64,000 nt of DNA from CAZEAP01 sp964510315 (GTDB lineage Bacteria > Planctomycetota > Brocadiia > SM23-32): NCBI GenBank assembly GCA_964510315.1, contig CAZEAP010000010.1, positions 40,586 to 104,585 of the forward strand. Direction: 5' to 3'. The notes under the pieces are model-generated. The model saw only the letters and a program-made list of their open reading frames with translations. It was not told the DNA's origin and searched no databases. Made by a program: the position numbers and the translations under genes. This document shows positions 1 through 8,704 of the stretch, in pieces; the first letter of the stretch is position 1, and each line of letters starts with the position of its first letter.

Positions 1-392
1 GAGGCCGCCGCATGACCCACGGGAACCCCCGAGCGAACCATCTCTCGGACCTTCATCACGTCCCCCCCGGCGCTCGTAGGCAGAAAGTTGTTGAAAAAAG
101 CTCCCACGTAGTAGGCCCGCAGAATTGTGCTCCAGGACGCCTCGGGCACGGCCGTGCGAACCAGAAGCAGAAGCTTCAGGGACGACAGGGCGATCCCGCA
201 GAACACCGTGGCCGTCAGCAGGGCCAGGGGCCAGAGCCGCGCCGTCCGGAGAGCCCCGGCGACAGCCTCCAGCGGCACCAGGCGAAACAGCACATACAGA
301 AGAACCGCCGCGGCCGCGACGCGCAGCCATCCCAGGAGGGCTCGCCGGGCCGACGGTCGCTGCTCCGCTGGTGCCATGTCACTCGTCGGCAT
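1..392 (-). CDS. LPG-synthase-TM / YbhN-like integral membrane protein (3' end cut by window)
   Basis: About 130 N-terminal residues are visible; the rest lies beyond the window edge. After a short basic leader come two hydrophobic segments (around residues 15-37 and 45-70), then the motif FFNNFLPTSAGGDVMK, which is characteristic of the lysylphosphatidylglycerol-synthase transmembrane family (UPF0104/YbhN-like). Members are polytopic membrane proteins often found beside glycosyltransferases. I start it at the ATG at 392, which has GAGAGGGAG just upstream; an in-frame ATG at 377 is an alternative. It follows the phosphatase-superfamily gene by 22 bp on the same strand, so it is probably the fourth gene of a surface-polysaccharide or lipid operon. 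Its substrate cannot be read from the sequence. Confidence 0.8.
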   Translation of the reverse strand, partial: MPTSDMAPAEQRPSARRALLGWLRVAAAAVLLYVLFRLVPLEAVAGALRTARLWPLALLTATVFCGIALSSLKLLLLVRTAVPEASWSTILRAYYVGAFFNNFLPTSAGGDVMKVREMVRSGVPVGHAAA

Positions 393-414
393 GCTCCCTC
401 TCCGCGGGGTCGTC

Positions 415-1998
415 CTACATGTAGCCGAGATGCTGGAGCCGCTTCTTCACGTCGTCTCCCGGCAGGCGCTCCTTGGCGGTCTCGCCGATCTCTACCTCGT
501 AACGGTGCGGCTTCTTTTTCCTATGGCTTTCCGCCAGCAGTTCGGCGGACGGCGTACCGTCGATGCCTTCGGGGGGCGGACATCCGGCCGCGCACAGCAG
601 CGTCGGCGTCATGTCCAGCAGCCGCGCCATGGGTCTCCGCCCCTTCAGGAAAGCCGGCCCGCGGGCGATGCAGACGCCGGTCGTCCGATGGCGCCCTCGG
701 GCTTTGCCGGTTCGCCATACGGCATCGGGATGGTCCGCCGGGCTCACCAGGTAAGCGTCGTCGCGAACGTCGAAGATCAGGTCCGGCGCACGCTCCGTAT
801 GCCGCCCGGGAAAGGCATCGTCGCGCGCCATGACACGGGTGAAAACAGGGGTACCGTCCAGCGGATCGCGCGCGGCGCGGAGCGCTTCAGCCACCTCCTC
901 CCGCACGTCCGCATACCGATCCGGCGGAACGATGCCCTCCGGCTCCCTGCCGGCCAGATTGACACGGATGGTCTGGGGCGGGCCGTTGTCCAGGAACGCC
1001 CGCGTGCGGGACCAGTCGATGGGCGTCTGCCAGACGGGGAAGTGCTCCTTCAGCCACTGCCACAGGGGACTCGGGATAAGGTCCAGCATCCGCTCGATTC
1101 CCAGCCGGTTCAGCAGGCGGAGCATAGTTCGTGGCTTGAGAAATGCCCCGATGCCGCCGCGGCCGTCTCCCCCGCCCTCGTCCGTAGTCAGCGACAGGTT
1201 TGGAGCGTAGGGTCCCGGCTCGCCGGACTCCCCGTAGTCGAGGAATCCCAGGTCGCAGAGGAGGCGGTTGAGGTTAAGTATTCGGTCGGCGCCGGTGAAA
1301 CCGTGATCCGAGATGATCGCCACGTTTGTTGCATTGGCGCGGGCCACTATCTCGCCCACCGCGGCGTCCACCTCTTGGAACAGCCGCCTCAGGAACGACC
1401 TGTCCTCCCAGTGATCGTGCTGGGCCCAATCGGTCGCGCTGAAAACGACCATGGCGAGGTTCCAGGGCTGCCGCTCCAGCAAATAGAGGAAGGCGTCCCT
1501 CCGCCGCCGCACCGCCTGGAGCTTGGCGCGCTTCGATGAAGCATGAGCCGTTGAGTAGGCGAACCGGTCTTCCAACTTCCGGGCCAGCCCCTCGGGGCGC
1601 GAATACTCGGAGTCGGGAGGGCTCAAAAAGCCCGCCACCAGTGCCCCATCGATTGGCCGCGGAGGGTAGGTCACCGGCACGTTGACCACCACCGACGCCC
1701 CTCCGGCCGCGCCCACGTAATCCCACAGCCGGGGCGCGTCGATGTCCCCGCTGTTGACAATCCTTCGCGAGTAGCCTTCCGGCACGCTCAGGTCGAACAC
1801 CCCTATATTTCCGGGGTTCATCCCGGTGCTCATAACCGGCCAGGCGGGGCAGCTCAACGGGGGCAGCGTCGAGCGCAATGGCCCGAAGCACCCCTCCTCG
1901 GCCAGCCGCCCCAGCACGGGCAGTCGACCCGCCTCAAGTGCCGCCGAGACGTATTCCCAGTCCGCGCCGTCGATCCCTATGACAAGAAGACTGTCCAT
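415..1998 (-). CDS. Alkaline-phosphatase-superfamily phosphodiesterase/sulfatase-like protein
   Basis: A 527-residue protein of the type I phosphodiesterase/nucleotide pyrophosphatase (alkaline phosphatase) superfamily. It opens with IGIDGADWEY, giving the first metal-binding Asp. The nucleophile region is PPLSCPAWPVMSTG near residue 50, where a Ser or Thr would be the nucleophile, and ISDHGF near residue 230 supplies further metal ligands. There is no signal peptide, so it is probably cytoplasmic or acts on membrane-linked substrates from inside. Relatives next to glycosyltransferases are often annotated as nucleotide pyrophosphatases or phosphoglycerol transferases; the substrate here is unknown. 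The ATG at 1998 follows a G-rich GGGGGTAA. It lies 31 bp after the GT4 gene. Confidence 0.85.
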   Translation of the reverse strand: MDSLLVIGIDGADWEYVSAALEAGRLPVLGRLAEEGCFGPLRSTLPPLSCPAWPVMSTGMNPGNIGVFDLSVPEGYSRRIVNSGDIDAPRLWDYVGAAGGASVVVNVPVTYPPRPIDGALVAGFLSPPDSEYSRPEGLARKLEDRFAYSTAHASSKRAKLQAVRRRRDAFLYLLERQPWNLAMVVFSATDWAQHDHWEDRSFLRRLFQEVDAAVGEIVARANATNVAIISDHGFTGADRILNLNRLLCDLGFLDYGESGEPGPYAPNLSLTTDEGGGDGRGGIGAFLKPRTMLRLLNRLGIERMLDLIPSPLWQWLKEHFPVWQTPIDWSRTRAFLDNGPPQTIRVNLAGREPEGIVPPDRYADVREEVAEALRAARDPLDGTPVFTRVMARDDAFPGRHTERAPDLIFDVRDDAYLVSPADHPDAVWRTGKARGRHRTTGVCIARGPAFLKGRRPMARLLDMTPTLLCAAGCPPPEGIDGTPSAELLAESHRKKKPHRYEVEIGETAKERLPGDDVKKRLQHLGYM

Positions 1999-2029
1999 TT
2001 ACCCCCGCCCTCGGTGGTGGCTTTGACTT

Positions 2030-3211
2030 TCAACCCACAGCTCGGGCCTCAGAAATGACCTCCCGGAAGATCGAGACGTACCGGTCGGCGATCTTCTCCG
2101 GCGCGTAACGGCGTACCTCTGCCCCGTTCCTTCTCCCCATCCTCTGCCGCAGGGAGGCGTCGCCGGCCAGCCGCCGAACGGCCCCCGCCAGGACCTCGGG
2201 GGCGTTGGAGTCCGTCAGCAGCGCGTTGACCTCGTGCTCCAGCAGATCCGTCTGCCCCCCGTGGGAAGCGGCCACTATGGGGAGCCCCGTCCACATGGCT
2301 TCCTGAAGGACTATCCCGAATCCCTCGTGGTGCGAGGACAGGACGTAAACATCGGCGGCCTGAAGATACTCGTACTTCTCCCTCTCGGGGACGTAGCCGG
2401 CGAACCTGACCCGTGCGTCGACGTTCTCACGCCGGGCCAGCGACTCCAGTCGCTCCCGCAACGGCCCCCGGCCGATCAGTATCAGCCGGAATCCCTCCGG
2501 CAGGCTGGTCAGGGACCGAATAAGCCGGTCGTAGCCCTTGCGTTCGATGAGGCGTCCGACCGAAACGAGGTAGAATCCCTCATCGTCCAGCTCCAGGCCC
2601 TCCCGCAACTCCCCGCGTTCCGCCCGCCACGCCGACGGCGGCGGCTCGAACGGCAGCGGCACGGTGCTAAGTCGGGAGCGGAGGTCTTCGCCGTAGTAGT
2701 TCAGGACGTTGCCGGCCGTATCGCTTGACTGCGCCACAATCCGCGAGGCCCGGGCCAGAACCACCCGCACGGGCAGTCGGGTCGGCCAGAATGCGTGCGG
2801 GGAGAGACGCCGAGTCGGGTCGTAAACGTCCGCCCCGTGGACGGAAAGCACGTTGGGAATACGCCCTATCATCGCGAGGGCCGCACCCAGGGGACCCGAA
2901 GGCAGGGCGAAGTGGGTATTGATGACGTCGTAGCCTCGCCGCGCGCAGAGTCGGAGCCCCGGCTCCAGGGCGTTCACCGGAAAGGACAGCATCGAAGTCA
3001 CCGAAGCGGTCGCGAGGGTCTTCCGCCCCGATACCGGAACCCGAAAGACGTTCACGCCGTCCACGATTTCGCGCCGCCTCAGACCGTTGAAATGAGAGGT
3101 CAAGTAATCAACGCGATGGCGGCGAGCCCACTGACGGGCCAGGCAGAGAGCGGCCACTCCCCCACCTCCGCCGAGGGGAGGCAGTTCGTAGTTGGCAACC
3201 AGGATTCTCAT
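2030..3211 (-). CDS. GT4-family glycosyltransferase
   Basis: A 393-residue retaining glycosyltransferase with two Rossmann-like halves. The N-terminal acceptor domain starts MRILVANYELPPLGGGGGVA, with the glycine loop that contacts the nucleotide sugar. The C-terminal domain carries VSVGRLIERKGYDRLI and the E-x7-E signature in HHEGFGIVLQEAMWTGLPIV near residue 310. It transfers a sugar from an NDP-sugar to a lipid or glycan acceptor on the cytoplasmic face of the membrane. It begins one base after the stop of the GT2 gene, so the two are almost certainly co-translated. Donor and acceptor cannot be predicted. Confidence 0.9.
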   Translation of the reverse strand: MRILVANYELPPLGGGGGVAALCLARQWARRHRVDYLTSHFNGLRRREIVDGVNVFRVPVSGRKTLATASVTSMLSFPVNALEPGLRLCARRGYDVINTHFALPSGPLGAALAMIGRIPNVLSVHGADVYDPTRRLSPHAFWPTRLPVRVVLARASRIVAQSSDTAGNVLNYYGEDLRSRLSTVPLPFEPPPSAWRAERGELREGLELDDEGFYLVSVGRLIERKGYDRLIRSLTSLPEGFRLILIGRGPLRERLESLARRENVDARVRFAGYVPEREKYEYLQAADVYVLSSHHEGFGIVLQEAMWTGLPIVAASHGGQTDLLEHEVNALLTDSNAPEVLAGAVRRLAGDASLRQRMGRRNGAEVRRYAPEKIADRYVSIFREVISEARAVG

Positions 3212-3212
3212 A

Positions 3213-4292
3213 TCAGCTTGCAGGGGTACGATCCCCGGGCCTTTCGGCCGGTGCGGCCTCCAACTCGTTCTTCACCGTCTGCCGCAGGGCGCTCGTCTCG
3301 CCGTTGTGGACGGCTCGCACCGCGTAGGTCTTCCGATCCTGGGACTCGTGGTAGGTCCGCGTCAATACCTCCATGATCAGGCCCATCAGCAGCACCTGGA
3401 TGCTGATGATCAGCAGCGTTACGCTCAGATACAGCAGCGGGTTACCCGTCATGTCCCACCCGTAGCCGAACTTCTGGATCAGCACCACCGCCAGGACCGT
3501 GAAGGCCGAAAGCAGCGCAGCCAGCCCGATCTTGCCGAAAAAGTAGAGGGGCTTTGTCAGGTACTCCATCATGAATTTCACGGTCAGCAGGTCCAGCAGA
3601 ACGCGGAAGGTGCGGCCGAGCCCGTACTTGCTCCGCCCCGCCCGACGCGGCCGGTGGTTGACCACCATCTCGGTGACCCTCCCACCCACCCAGTGGACAA
3701 GCGCGGGGATGAAGCGATGCATCTCCCCGTAGAGCCGCACGTCCTCCAGCACTTCGCGTCGGTATGCCTTCAGAGAACAGCCGTAGTCGTGGAGGTGCAC
3801 GCCGGTGATGACGCTGATCAGCCAGTTCGCCGCCCGGCTAGGGATGCGGCGCAGCAGGCCGTCCTTGCGCTGTTTGCGCCAGCCGCTGACAACGTCATAG
3901 CCCGGCTCCTCCGACAGCTTCGCCACCAGCGCCGGGATGTCCCGTGGGTCGTTCTGAAGGTCGCCGTCCATCGGCACGACGACGTCGGCACGCGCCCTGT
4001 CGAAGCCGGCCTCCAGGGCCGCGGCCTGGCCGAAGTTCCGCCGTAGTTCCACCACGCTGACGCGCGGGTCGTCCTCGGCGGTCCTGAGGAGTTCCGAAAG
4101 GGTGTCGTCGGTGCTGCCGTCGTCCACGAAGATTGTCTCATATCGCAGGTCCGTTGCGGCCATTGCCTCCGAGATGTCCCGGAGGCAGGGCGCAACGTTC
4201 TGCTCCTCGTTGTAGACCGGCACCACGATGGATACGTCGATATCCCGTGTCGCCGGCCGTTCTTTGCCCCGCAGAGCCGCCATGCCGCCCAC
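3213..4292 (-). CDS. GT2-family polyprenyl-phosphate glycosyltransferase (ArnC/GtrB/DPM1-like)
   Basis: A 359-residue GT-A glycosyltransferase. VSIVVPVYNEEQNV opens the domain near residue 22, and a DxD-like MDGDLQNDPRD near residue 110 binds the metal and NDP-sugar. Two C-terminal hydrophobic helices (about 235-265 and 275-305) anchor it in the membrane. This architecture matches enzymes that load a sugar on undecaprenyl or dolichyl phosphate for later transfer outside the cell. The longest reading starts at a GTG at 4292; an ATG three codons later is equally possible. It is the first gene of the minus-strand surface cluster. The sugar is not identifiable. Confidence 0.88.
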   Translation of the reverse strand: MGGMAALRGKERPATRDIDVSIVVPVYNEEQNVAPCLRDISEAMAATDLRYETIFVDDGSTDDTLSELLRTAEDDPRVSVVELRRNFGQAAALEAGFDRARADVVVPMDGDLQNDPRDIPALVAKLSEEPGYDVVSGWRKQRKDGLLRRIPSRAANWLISVITGVHLHDYGCSLKAYRREVLEDVRLYGEMHRFIPALVHWVGGRVTEMVVNHRPRRAGRSKYGLGRTFRVLLDLLTVKFMMEYLTKPLYFFGKIGLAALLSAFTVLAVVLIQKFGYGWDMTGNPLLYLSVTLLIISIQVLLMGLIMEVLTRTYHESQDRKTYAVRAVHNGETSALRQTVKNELEAAPAERPGDRTPAS

Positions 4293-4472
4293 CAGAGGGA
4301 AGGAGTCGTGCGGATTCGAGCAATCCGGCTGCCACGCTAATCCATTCCAGAAGGTCTATACAAGCAAAAGCGGTGCCGGTTCATTGTGCGAGTCCTCAGA
4401 GGCCGATCGCAAGGCCCGCAGACACTCCCCACAGGCCCGCTGATGGGTGATCCGGAGAGCCCGCTCCTTGCC

Positions 4473-4501
4473 TTGAACGGGCGGGATGGGTCTGCTAAAA
4501 T
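4473..4501 (+). promoter_or_regulatory. Sigma-70-type promoter for the tRNA-Gln/tRNA-Glu pair
   Basis: TTGAAC at 4473-4478, a 17-bp spacer, then TAAAAT at 4496-4501. The predicted transcription start is about 5 bp before the mature 5' end of tRNA-Gln. Confidence 0.7.
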
Positions 4502-4512
4502 ACCGTGTCGGC

Positions 4513-4586
4513 TGAGGATTGGTGTAATGGTAACACGCCTGACTCTGGATCAGGTAATCCAGGTTCGAATCCTGGATCCTCAGCCA
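4513..4586 (+). tRNA. tRNA-Gln (anticodon CTG)
   Basis: Full cloverleaf: seven perfect acceptor pairs (TGAGGAT with ATCCTCA), a five-pair anticodon stem CCTGA/TCAGG with loop CTCTGGA giving anticodon CTG, and a T-arm with GGTTCGAATCC. The U1-A72 pair and discriminator G73 are typical glutamine identity elements. The CCA end is encoded (4584-4586). Only 13 bp separate it from tRNA-Glu, so the two are co-transcribed. Confidence 0.96.
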
Positions 4587-4599
4587 TTTTCGAATTGGT

Positions 4600-4677
4600 G
4601 GCCCCATCGTCTAGCCCGGCCCAGGACGCCGGACTCTCATTCCGGTAACAGGGGTTCAAATCCCCTTGGGGCTACCA
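4600..4677 (+). tRNA. tRNA-Glu (anticodon CTC)
   Basis: Acceptor GGCCCCA pairs with TGGGGCT (one G-U at 1:72). The anticodon stem CCGGA/TCCGG holds loop CTCTCAT with anticodon CTC. The T-arm is AGGGG-TTCAAAT-CCCCT, and CCA is encoded at 4675-4677. The CTC isoacceptor is normally an addition to the essential TTC one, which must lie elsewhere. It supplies substrate for the glutamyl-tRNA synthetase encoded at 37.3 kb. Confidence 0.95.
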
Positions 4678-5095
4678 TTTTCATTTCTGCTCCGCCGAAA
4701 TGAACGCACTGGAGCAGGAAAACGGCAGCCCGGTAGAGAACGGCAAGGACCTCCCCGCCCTGAGCTATCGGGGTGCTCTGTAGAAAGCATCCATCGGCAC
4801 TCAAATCGGCCCGGCGCCTTGCCACGCCGTGCTTTACCGCCATGCCGTCTCGCATGCCGGCGATGCCCCTGCTTCCCGGCGGGCAAGCTCCGCTCGCTGA
4901 AAGTGCGCTCGCGCAGAATGACATCGGGAGCGGTGCGCCGGCGGATGGCACACCATTTCTACAGAGCAGTATCGGGGCCGATTCAGAGCTGCGCCCGCGG
5001 CGTCGCCGCCTCCGGCAGATTCTCTGATCCCACCACCTGATGCACCGTTCAGGGGCTCCTCCCGCTGAAGGGAGCGCTCTGCACGCCGGCTCACC
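4678..5095. other. Gene-free stretch downstream of the tRNAs
   Basis: I see no credible gene on either strand. Open frames here have no ribosome binding site or recognisable family, and the minus-strand one simply reads through the antisense of tRNA-Glu. A 27-codon frame at 4700-4783 is too short to support. Confidence 0.5.
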
Positions 5096-5126
5096 TTTGC
5101 AGAAGTTGCCTGCTCCGGTATATACT
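5096..5126 (+). promoter_or_regulatory. Possible promoter of the 5.2-kb membrane/TPR gene
   Basis: TTTGCA at 5096-5101 is followed by 17 bp and TATATACT at 5119-5126. The -10 is good and the -35 moderate. It would give a leader of roughly 90-130 nt before the two candidate start codons. Confidence 0.45.
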
Positions 5127-5218
5127 CCCGGTGTGCGAAGGCGTTCGGCCAGAAAGGCTTCTGCCTTCTGAGCCCTCATCACAGGAAAGGATAAGCCTTC
5201 CTGCGACTGCCTCCGCGC

Positions 5219-8200
5219 GTGAGCGGAGGAACGCAAGAATCAACCCAGGCTGAACGGACCTCTGGCATGTCCGGCCAGAAATCAACTTCTCCCGAAGCCG
5301 AATCGCTCTGCCCCTCGGGTGTTTCCCGTTCCACCGGGTTGTCCGTACCGGCACGGTCGGCGGTCTATGGCGCCTTCTTCCTCTCCGGCGCCACGGCGCT
5401 GACGTTCGAGATCCTGTGGAGCCGGCAGTTCGTGCCCATATTCGGGAACAGCTCCTATGCCATCAGCGCCGTGTTGTGCGCCTTTATGGCCGGACTGGGC
5501 GTGGGGAATTGGGCGGGAGGCGTTCTGGCGGACCGCGTCCGCCGGAGGCTGCTGTTGTTCGCCGGCATTGAGACCGGTATCGCCGCCTGGGCGCTCCTGA
5601 TGCCCTGGCTGCTGGCCGGCCTCCGCCGTTACGTTCCCCGGACATCGCTGCTGGTCTCGGACTCCCTGGCAGTAACCAGCGCGACCCGCTTTGTGTTCTC
5701 GCTGGCCATCCTGCTGATCCCCTGCGCGCTTATGGGCATGACCCTGCCCTGCCTGAGCCGCTTTGCCACGGAATCCGGCAAGGTCCTGGGCAAACGGGTG
5801 GGATTGCTTTACGGGCTCAACACCGTCGGCGCCGCCCTGGGCTGTCTGGCGGCCGGATACCTGCTGCTGGACGCCCTCGGCACAGCGGCTACAAATTACA
5901 TTGCGGTGGGAATCAACCTTGTTGTGGCGGCCGCAATCGCCCTGCTCCAGATCAGGATCAGCCGCGGGGCGCGCCCCGCGGCAAAGGAGCCGGTCGCCGC
6001 AGCGCCCGCGCCGCCGGGAGTTCCGCGGACGCTGCTGTTAGGGCTGGCGTTTCTGGGCGGTCTGGCGGGGCTCGCCTGCGAGGTGTTGTGGCTGCGCTAC
6101 ATGTATTTCGTAACGAGCGTCGCTTATTCCTTCACCAACATCCTGGCGATCTTCCTTTTGGGCCTCGGGGCGGGCAGCCTTCTTTACCGGCTGCTGCTTT
6201 CGGAGACGAAGCGTCCGCTGCGAGCCCTGGGCGTGGTGGAGATACTGCTCGGCCTGTCGGTGCCTGTCTGTTTCGCCGCGGGTGCAAAACTCTACTCCTC
6301 GTGGTATCTGAGCCGAGGCCCGCTGCTCGCCACGAAGATGGCTCTGCTGACCATCTTCCTCCCTACGGTATTCATGGGAATGGCCTTTCCCCTGCTGTGC
6401 GCCGCCTATGGCCCGCGGCTCAGCAAGGTGGGCCGGACGGTGGGGGCCATAGCCGGCCTGAACACAGCCGGCTCGATTGTTGGTTCGCTTCTGCCCATTT
6501 TCGTGCTGCTGCCGTTGCTGGGAGTGCAGAACAGCCTGCTGCTTCTGGCTTCGATGTATCTGGTAGTGGGCTCCCTGGTGCTGGCGGTTTCAGTGCGGCA
6601 GGGCCGACTGCGGCGGGTCGGTGTGGTGGGGGCCAGCGCGCTGGTAGTCATCCTGATGCTGACGTGCTTTCCGGCCGGACTGTGCCGACAGGTGTTTCTG
6701 GCCACCTCTCCGGAGCTGGGCGCTCACACGGAGATAGCCTTCTGGAAGGAAGGCCGCACGGCGACATCGGTTGTGGTAAGGGACAAGGTGGACGGCCTGA
6801 AAAACCTGTATATCAACGGTACCGAAGAGGTGCCCATGCACTTTCCCGGCATGTCGGCGCACAAGATGCTGGGGACCCTGGGCCCGCTGCTCCATCCGAA
6901 TCCAGACCGCGTATTCCTGATATGTTTCGGCGGGGGCATCACTGCCGGAACCGTGGTGCAACACCCCGAGGTGAAGTCGCTGGAGGTGGTGGACCTGGAA
7001 ACCACGGTCTTCGAAGCGGCCGGCCTGCTGGAGGAGGCGAACAACCGTGTCCTCAGCAACCCCAAGGTGACCACGGCCGTCGCAGACGGACGGAATTATG
7101 CGCTCAGGCGTTCCAAGAAATGGCCCGTAATCATCGCAGACTCGACTCACCCGAAGGGAACCGACAGTTGGGTGCTTTACACCCGCGAGTTCTACCGGCT
7201 GATGCAGCGACACCTGAGCGAGGACGGGGTGTTCGTGCAATGGCTGCCCATGGTGGACCTCAGCGTCAGTGAATTCAAGATCATTCTTCGCACGCTGCAG
7301 TCGGTGTTTCCCCATACCAGCGTCTGGCTGACCTGCGGTGCCGACAGCACCGCAGGCGTGCGAGGAGACACCTTCCTTGTGGCCACCCCGGAGCCGTTGC
7401 AAATCAATCTGGAGCAGTTGCGGGAGAAGCTGGCCGCCCCGGCGGTCGCTAAGGACCTGCGCCCATACGGCCTGGATCGACCCGCGGAGGTGCTGAACTG
7501 CTTACTGGCCGCCGGCGACGGATTGCGAGCCTGGGTCGGGGGAGGGCCCATAAACACCGACGACCTGCCCCTCACCTATTACGAGACCCGCTATTCGCGC
7601 GGTACGCAGTGTCGGCTGCCTCAACTGGCCGAGCTAATGCAGGGAGTAGGATCCTACCTGACGCACGCCGGTCCGCCCGACAGGTACGCAGAGCTGAAGC
7701 GGAAGCTGGAGCGCTACCGCAAAGGCAAGAAGCGTTTCATGACGGGGGACCTCCGGAGTGCATTCGAGCTGCTGCCCGAAAGTCCGCGGTTCCAGCAATT
7801 CAGCAGGAATCTCCAGCGGAGCGTCGGTTACGTCCGCCGCGTCACCCGCTATTACCAGGACCATCCGCTGCTTCTCGCCTGGTGGGCGCAGCGAGTGATG
7901 AACTACCCCGCCGGAGACCGCCTCGCAATGGAACTCTACCGCCGCCTGGTGAAGCTACGCCCCCGCGACGTGGGCGCCCGGAACAATCTGGCCCTCCTCT
8001 TGCACCGGCGCGGCAGAACGAAGGAAGCCGCTCGCCAGCTTCGGACCGTGGTGAGGAACGGGAAGGCCACCGCCCAGACCTACAACAACCTCGGGCTGTT
8101 TCTGGCCTCCCTCGGCGAGAACGAAGAGGCCTACGCGAACTACCGCCGAGCCCTCGGCAAGGATCCCGAGTTCGCCGACGCGCACTACAATCTCGGCGCA

Positions 8201-8605
8201 CTGGCGGAGCGAAGAGGGAATCTCCAGGCCGCCGTCGATCACTATCGTGCGGCCGTCCGCTACGACCCCACGTCAGTCCAGGCGCTGGTACGACTGAGCC
8301 AGGCCCTGATGGCAAAGGGAGAGCACTTTGTGGCCGCACAGTACCTGCACAAAGCCGTCGGACTTAGCCCGCACAGCGCGACCCTCCACTATGGCCTCGG
8401 AGTTGCGCTGCTGCGCCAGGGCCACGCCGAGGCGGCTATCGCCAGCCTCCAACGCGCCCTCCGGATCGCCCCCGAACGAGAGGCCGTAAAGCAAAAACTC
8501 GCGCAGGCCCGCGCACTCGTCGAGAAGCATGCCTCCTCGGGTCCAGAAACTTCGCCCCCCCTCAACCCCGGAGCCGGGCCCGGCGAAAGCTCTGAGGCGC
8601 CTTGA
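5219..8605 (+). CDS. Polytopic membrane protein fused to a spermidine-synthase-like domain and TPR repeats
   Basis: 1128 residues in three parts. Residues ~40-500 form a long series of hydrophobic helices in two similar halves, each beginning with a TFEILWSRQF or ACEVLWLRYM-type helix. Residues ~500-790 are a class I Rossmann domain of the spermidine/spermine synthase family, with ICFGGGITAG as the SAM-binding loop, VVDLE at the acidic strand and IADSTHP at the active-site loop. Residues ~860-1110 carry TPR repeats such as YNNLGLFLASLGENEEAYAN. Relatives in environmental bacteria are called fused MFS/spermidine synthase; aminopropyltransferase activity is unproven. Starts: GTG 5219, or ATG 5267 (16 codons later); neither has a good ribosome binding site. 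Confidence 0.85.
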   Translation: MSGGTQESTQAERTSGMSGQKSTSPEAESLCPSGVSRSTGLSVPARSAVYGAFFLSGATALTFEILWSRQFVPIFGNSSYAISAVLCAFMAGLGVGNWAGGVLADRVRRRLLLFAGIETGIAAWALLMPWLLAGLRRYVPRTSLLVSDSLAVTSATRFVFSLAILLIPCALMGMTLPCLSRFATESGKVLGKRVGLLYGLNTVGAALGCLAAGYLLLDALGTAATNYIAVGINLVVAAAIALLQIRISRGARPAAKEPVAAAPAPPGVPRTLLLGLAFLGGLAGLACEVLWLRYMYFVTSVAYSFTNILAIFLLGLGAGSLLYRLLLSETKRPLRALGVVEILLGLSVPVCFAAGAKLYSSWYLSRGPLLATKMALLTIFLPTVFMGMAFPLLCAAYGPRLSKVGRTVGAIAGLNTAGSIVGSLLPIFVLLPLLGVQNSLLLLASMYLVVGSLVLAVSVRQGRLRRVGVVGASALVVILMLTCFPAGLCRQVFLATSPELGAHTEIAFWKEGRTATSVVVRDKVDGLKNLYINGTEEVPMHFPGMSAHKMLGTLGPLLHPNPDRVFLICFGGGITAGTVVQHPEVKSLEVVDLETTVFEAAGLLEEANNRVLSNPKVTTAVADGRNYALRRSKKWPVIIADSTHPKGTDSWVLYTREFYRLMQRHLSEDGVFVQWLPMVDLSVSEFKIILRTLQSVFPHTSVWLTCGADSTAGVRGDTFLVATPEPLQINLEQLREKLAAPAVAKDLRPYGLDRPAEVLNCLLAAGDGLRAWVGGGPINTDDLPLTYYETRYSRGTQCRLPQLAELMQGVGSYLTHAGPPDRYAELKRKLERYRKGKKRFMTGDLRSAFELLPESPRFQQFSRNLQRSVGYVRRVTRYYQDHPLLLAWWAQRVMNYPAGDRLAMELYRRLVKLRPRDVGARNNLALLLHRRGRTKEAARQLRTVVRNGKATAQTYNNLGLFLASLGENEEAYANYRRALGKDPEFADAHYNLGALAERRGNLQAAVDHYRAAVRYDPTSVQALVRLSQALMAKGEHFVAAQYLHKAVGLSPHSATLHYGLGVALLRQGHAEAAIASLQRALRIAPEREAVKQKLAQARALVEKHASSGPETSPPLNPGAGPGESSEAP

Positions 8606-8704
8606 GCACGGTCGGCAAGGCCTGCGCTTGTGGAATGCTGAGCCCCACGATACGGTATAGGCGTGTCCCCTACCCCGTAACCATTCCGGAGGGCAGACAA
8701 CGTC

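Noticed and set aside
127..1539. 470-codon plus-strand open frame
   Set aside because: Antisense of the alkaline-phosphatase-superfamily gene; Arg-rich and without family resemblance.
4700..4783. 27-codon plus-strand frame after tRNA-Glu
   Set aside because: No ribosome binding site or relatives; too short to support.
4637..5236. Minus-strand frame ending PRGFEPLLPE
   Set aside because: The C-terminus is the antisense of the tRNA-Glu T-arm, a familiar annotation artefact.
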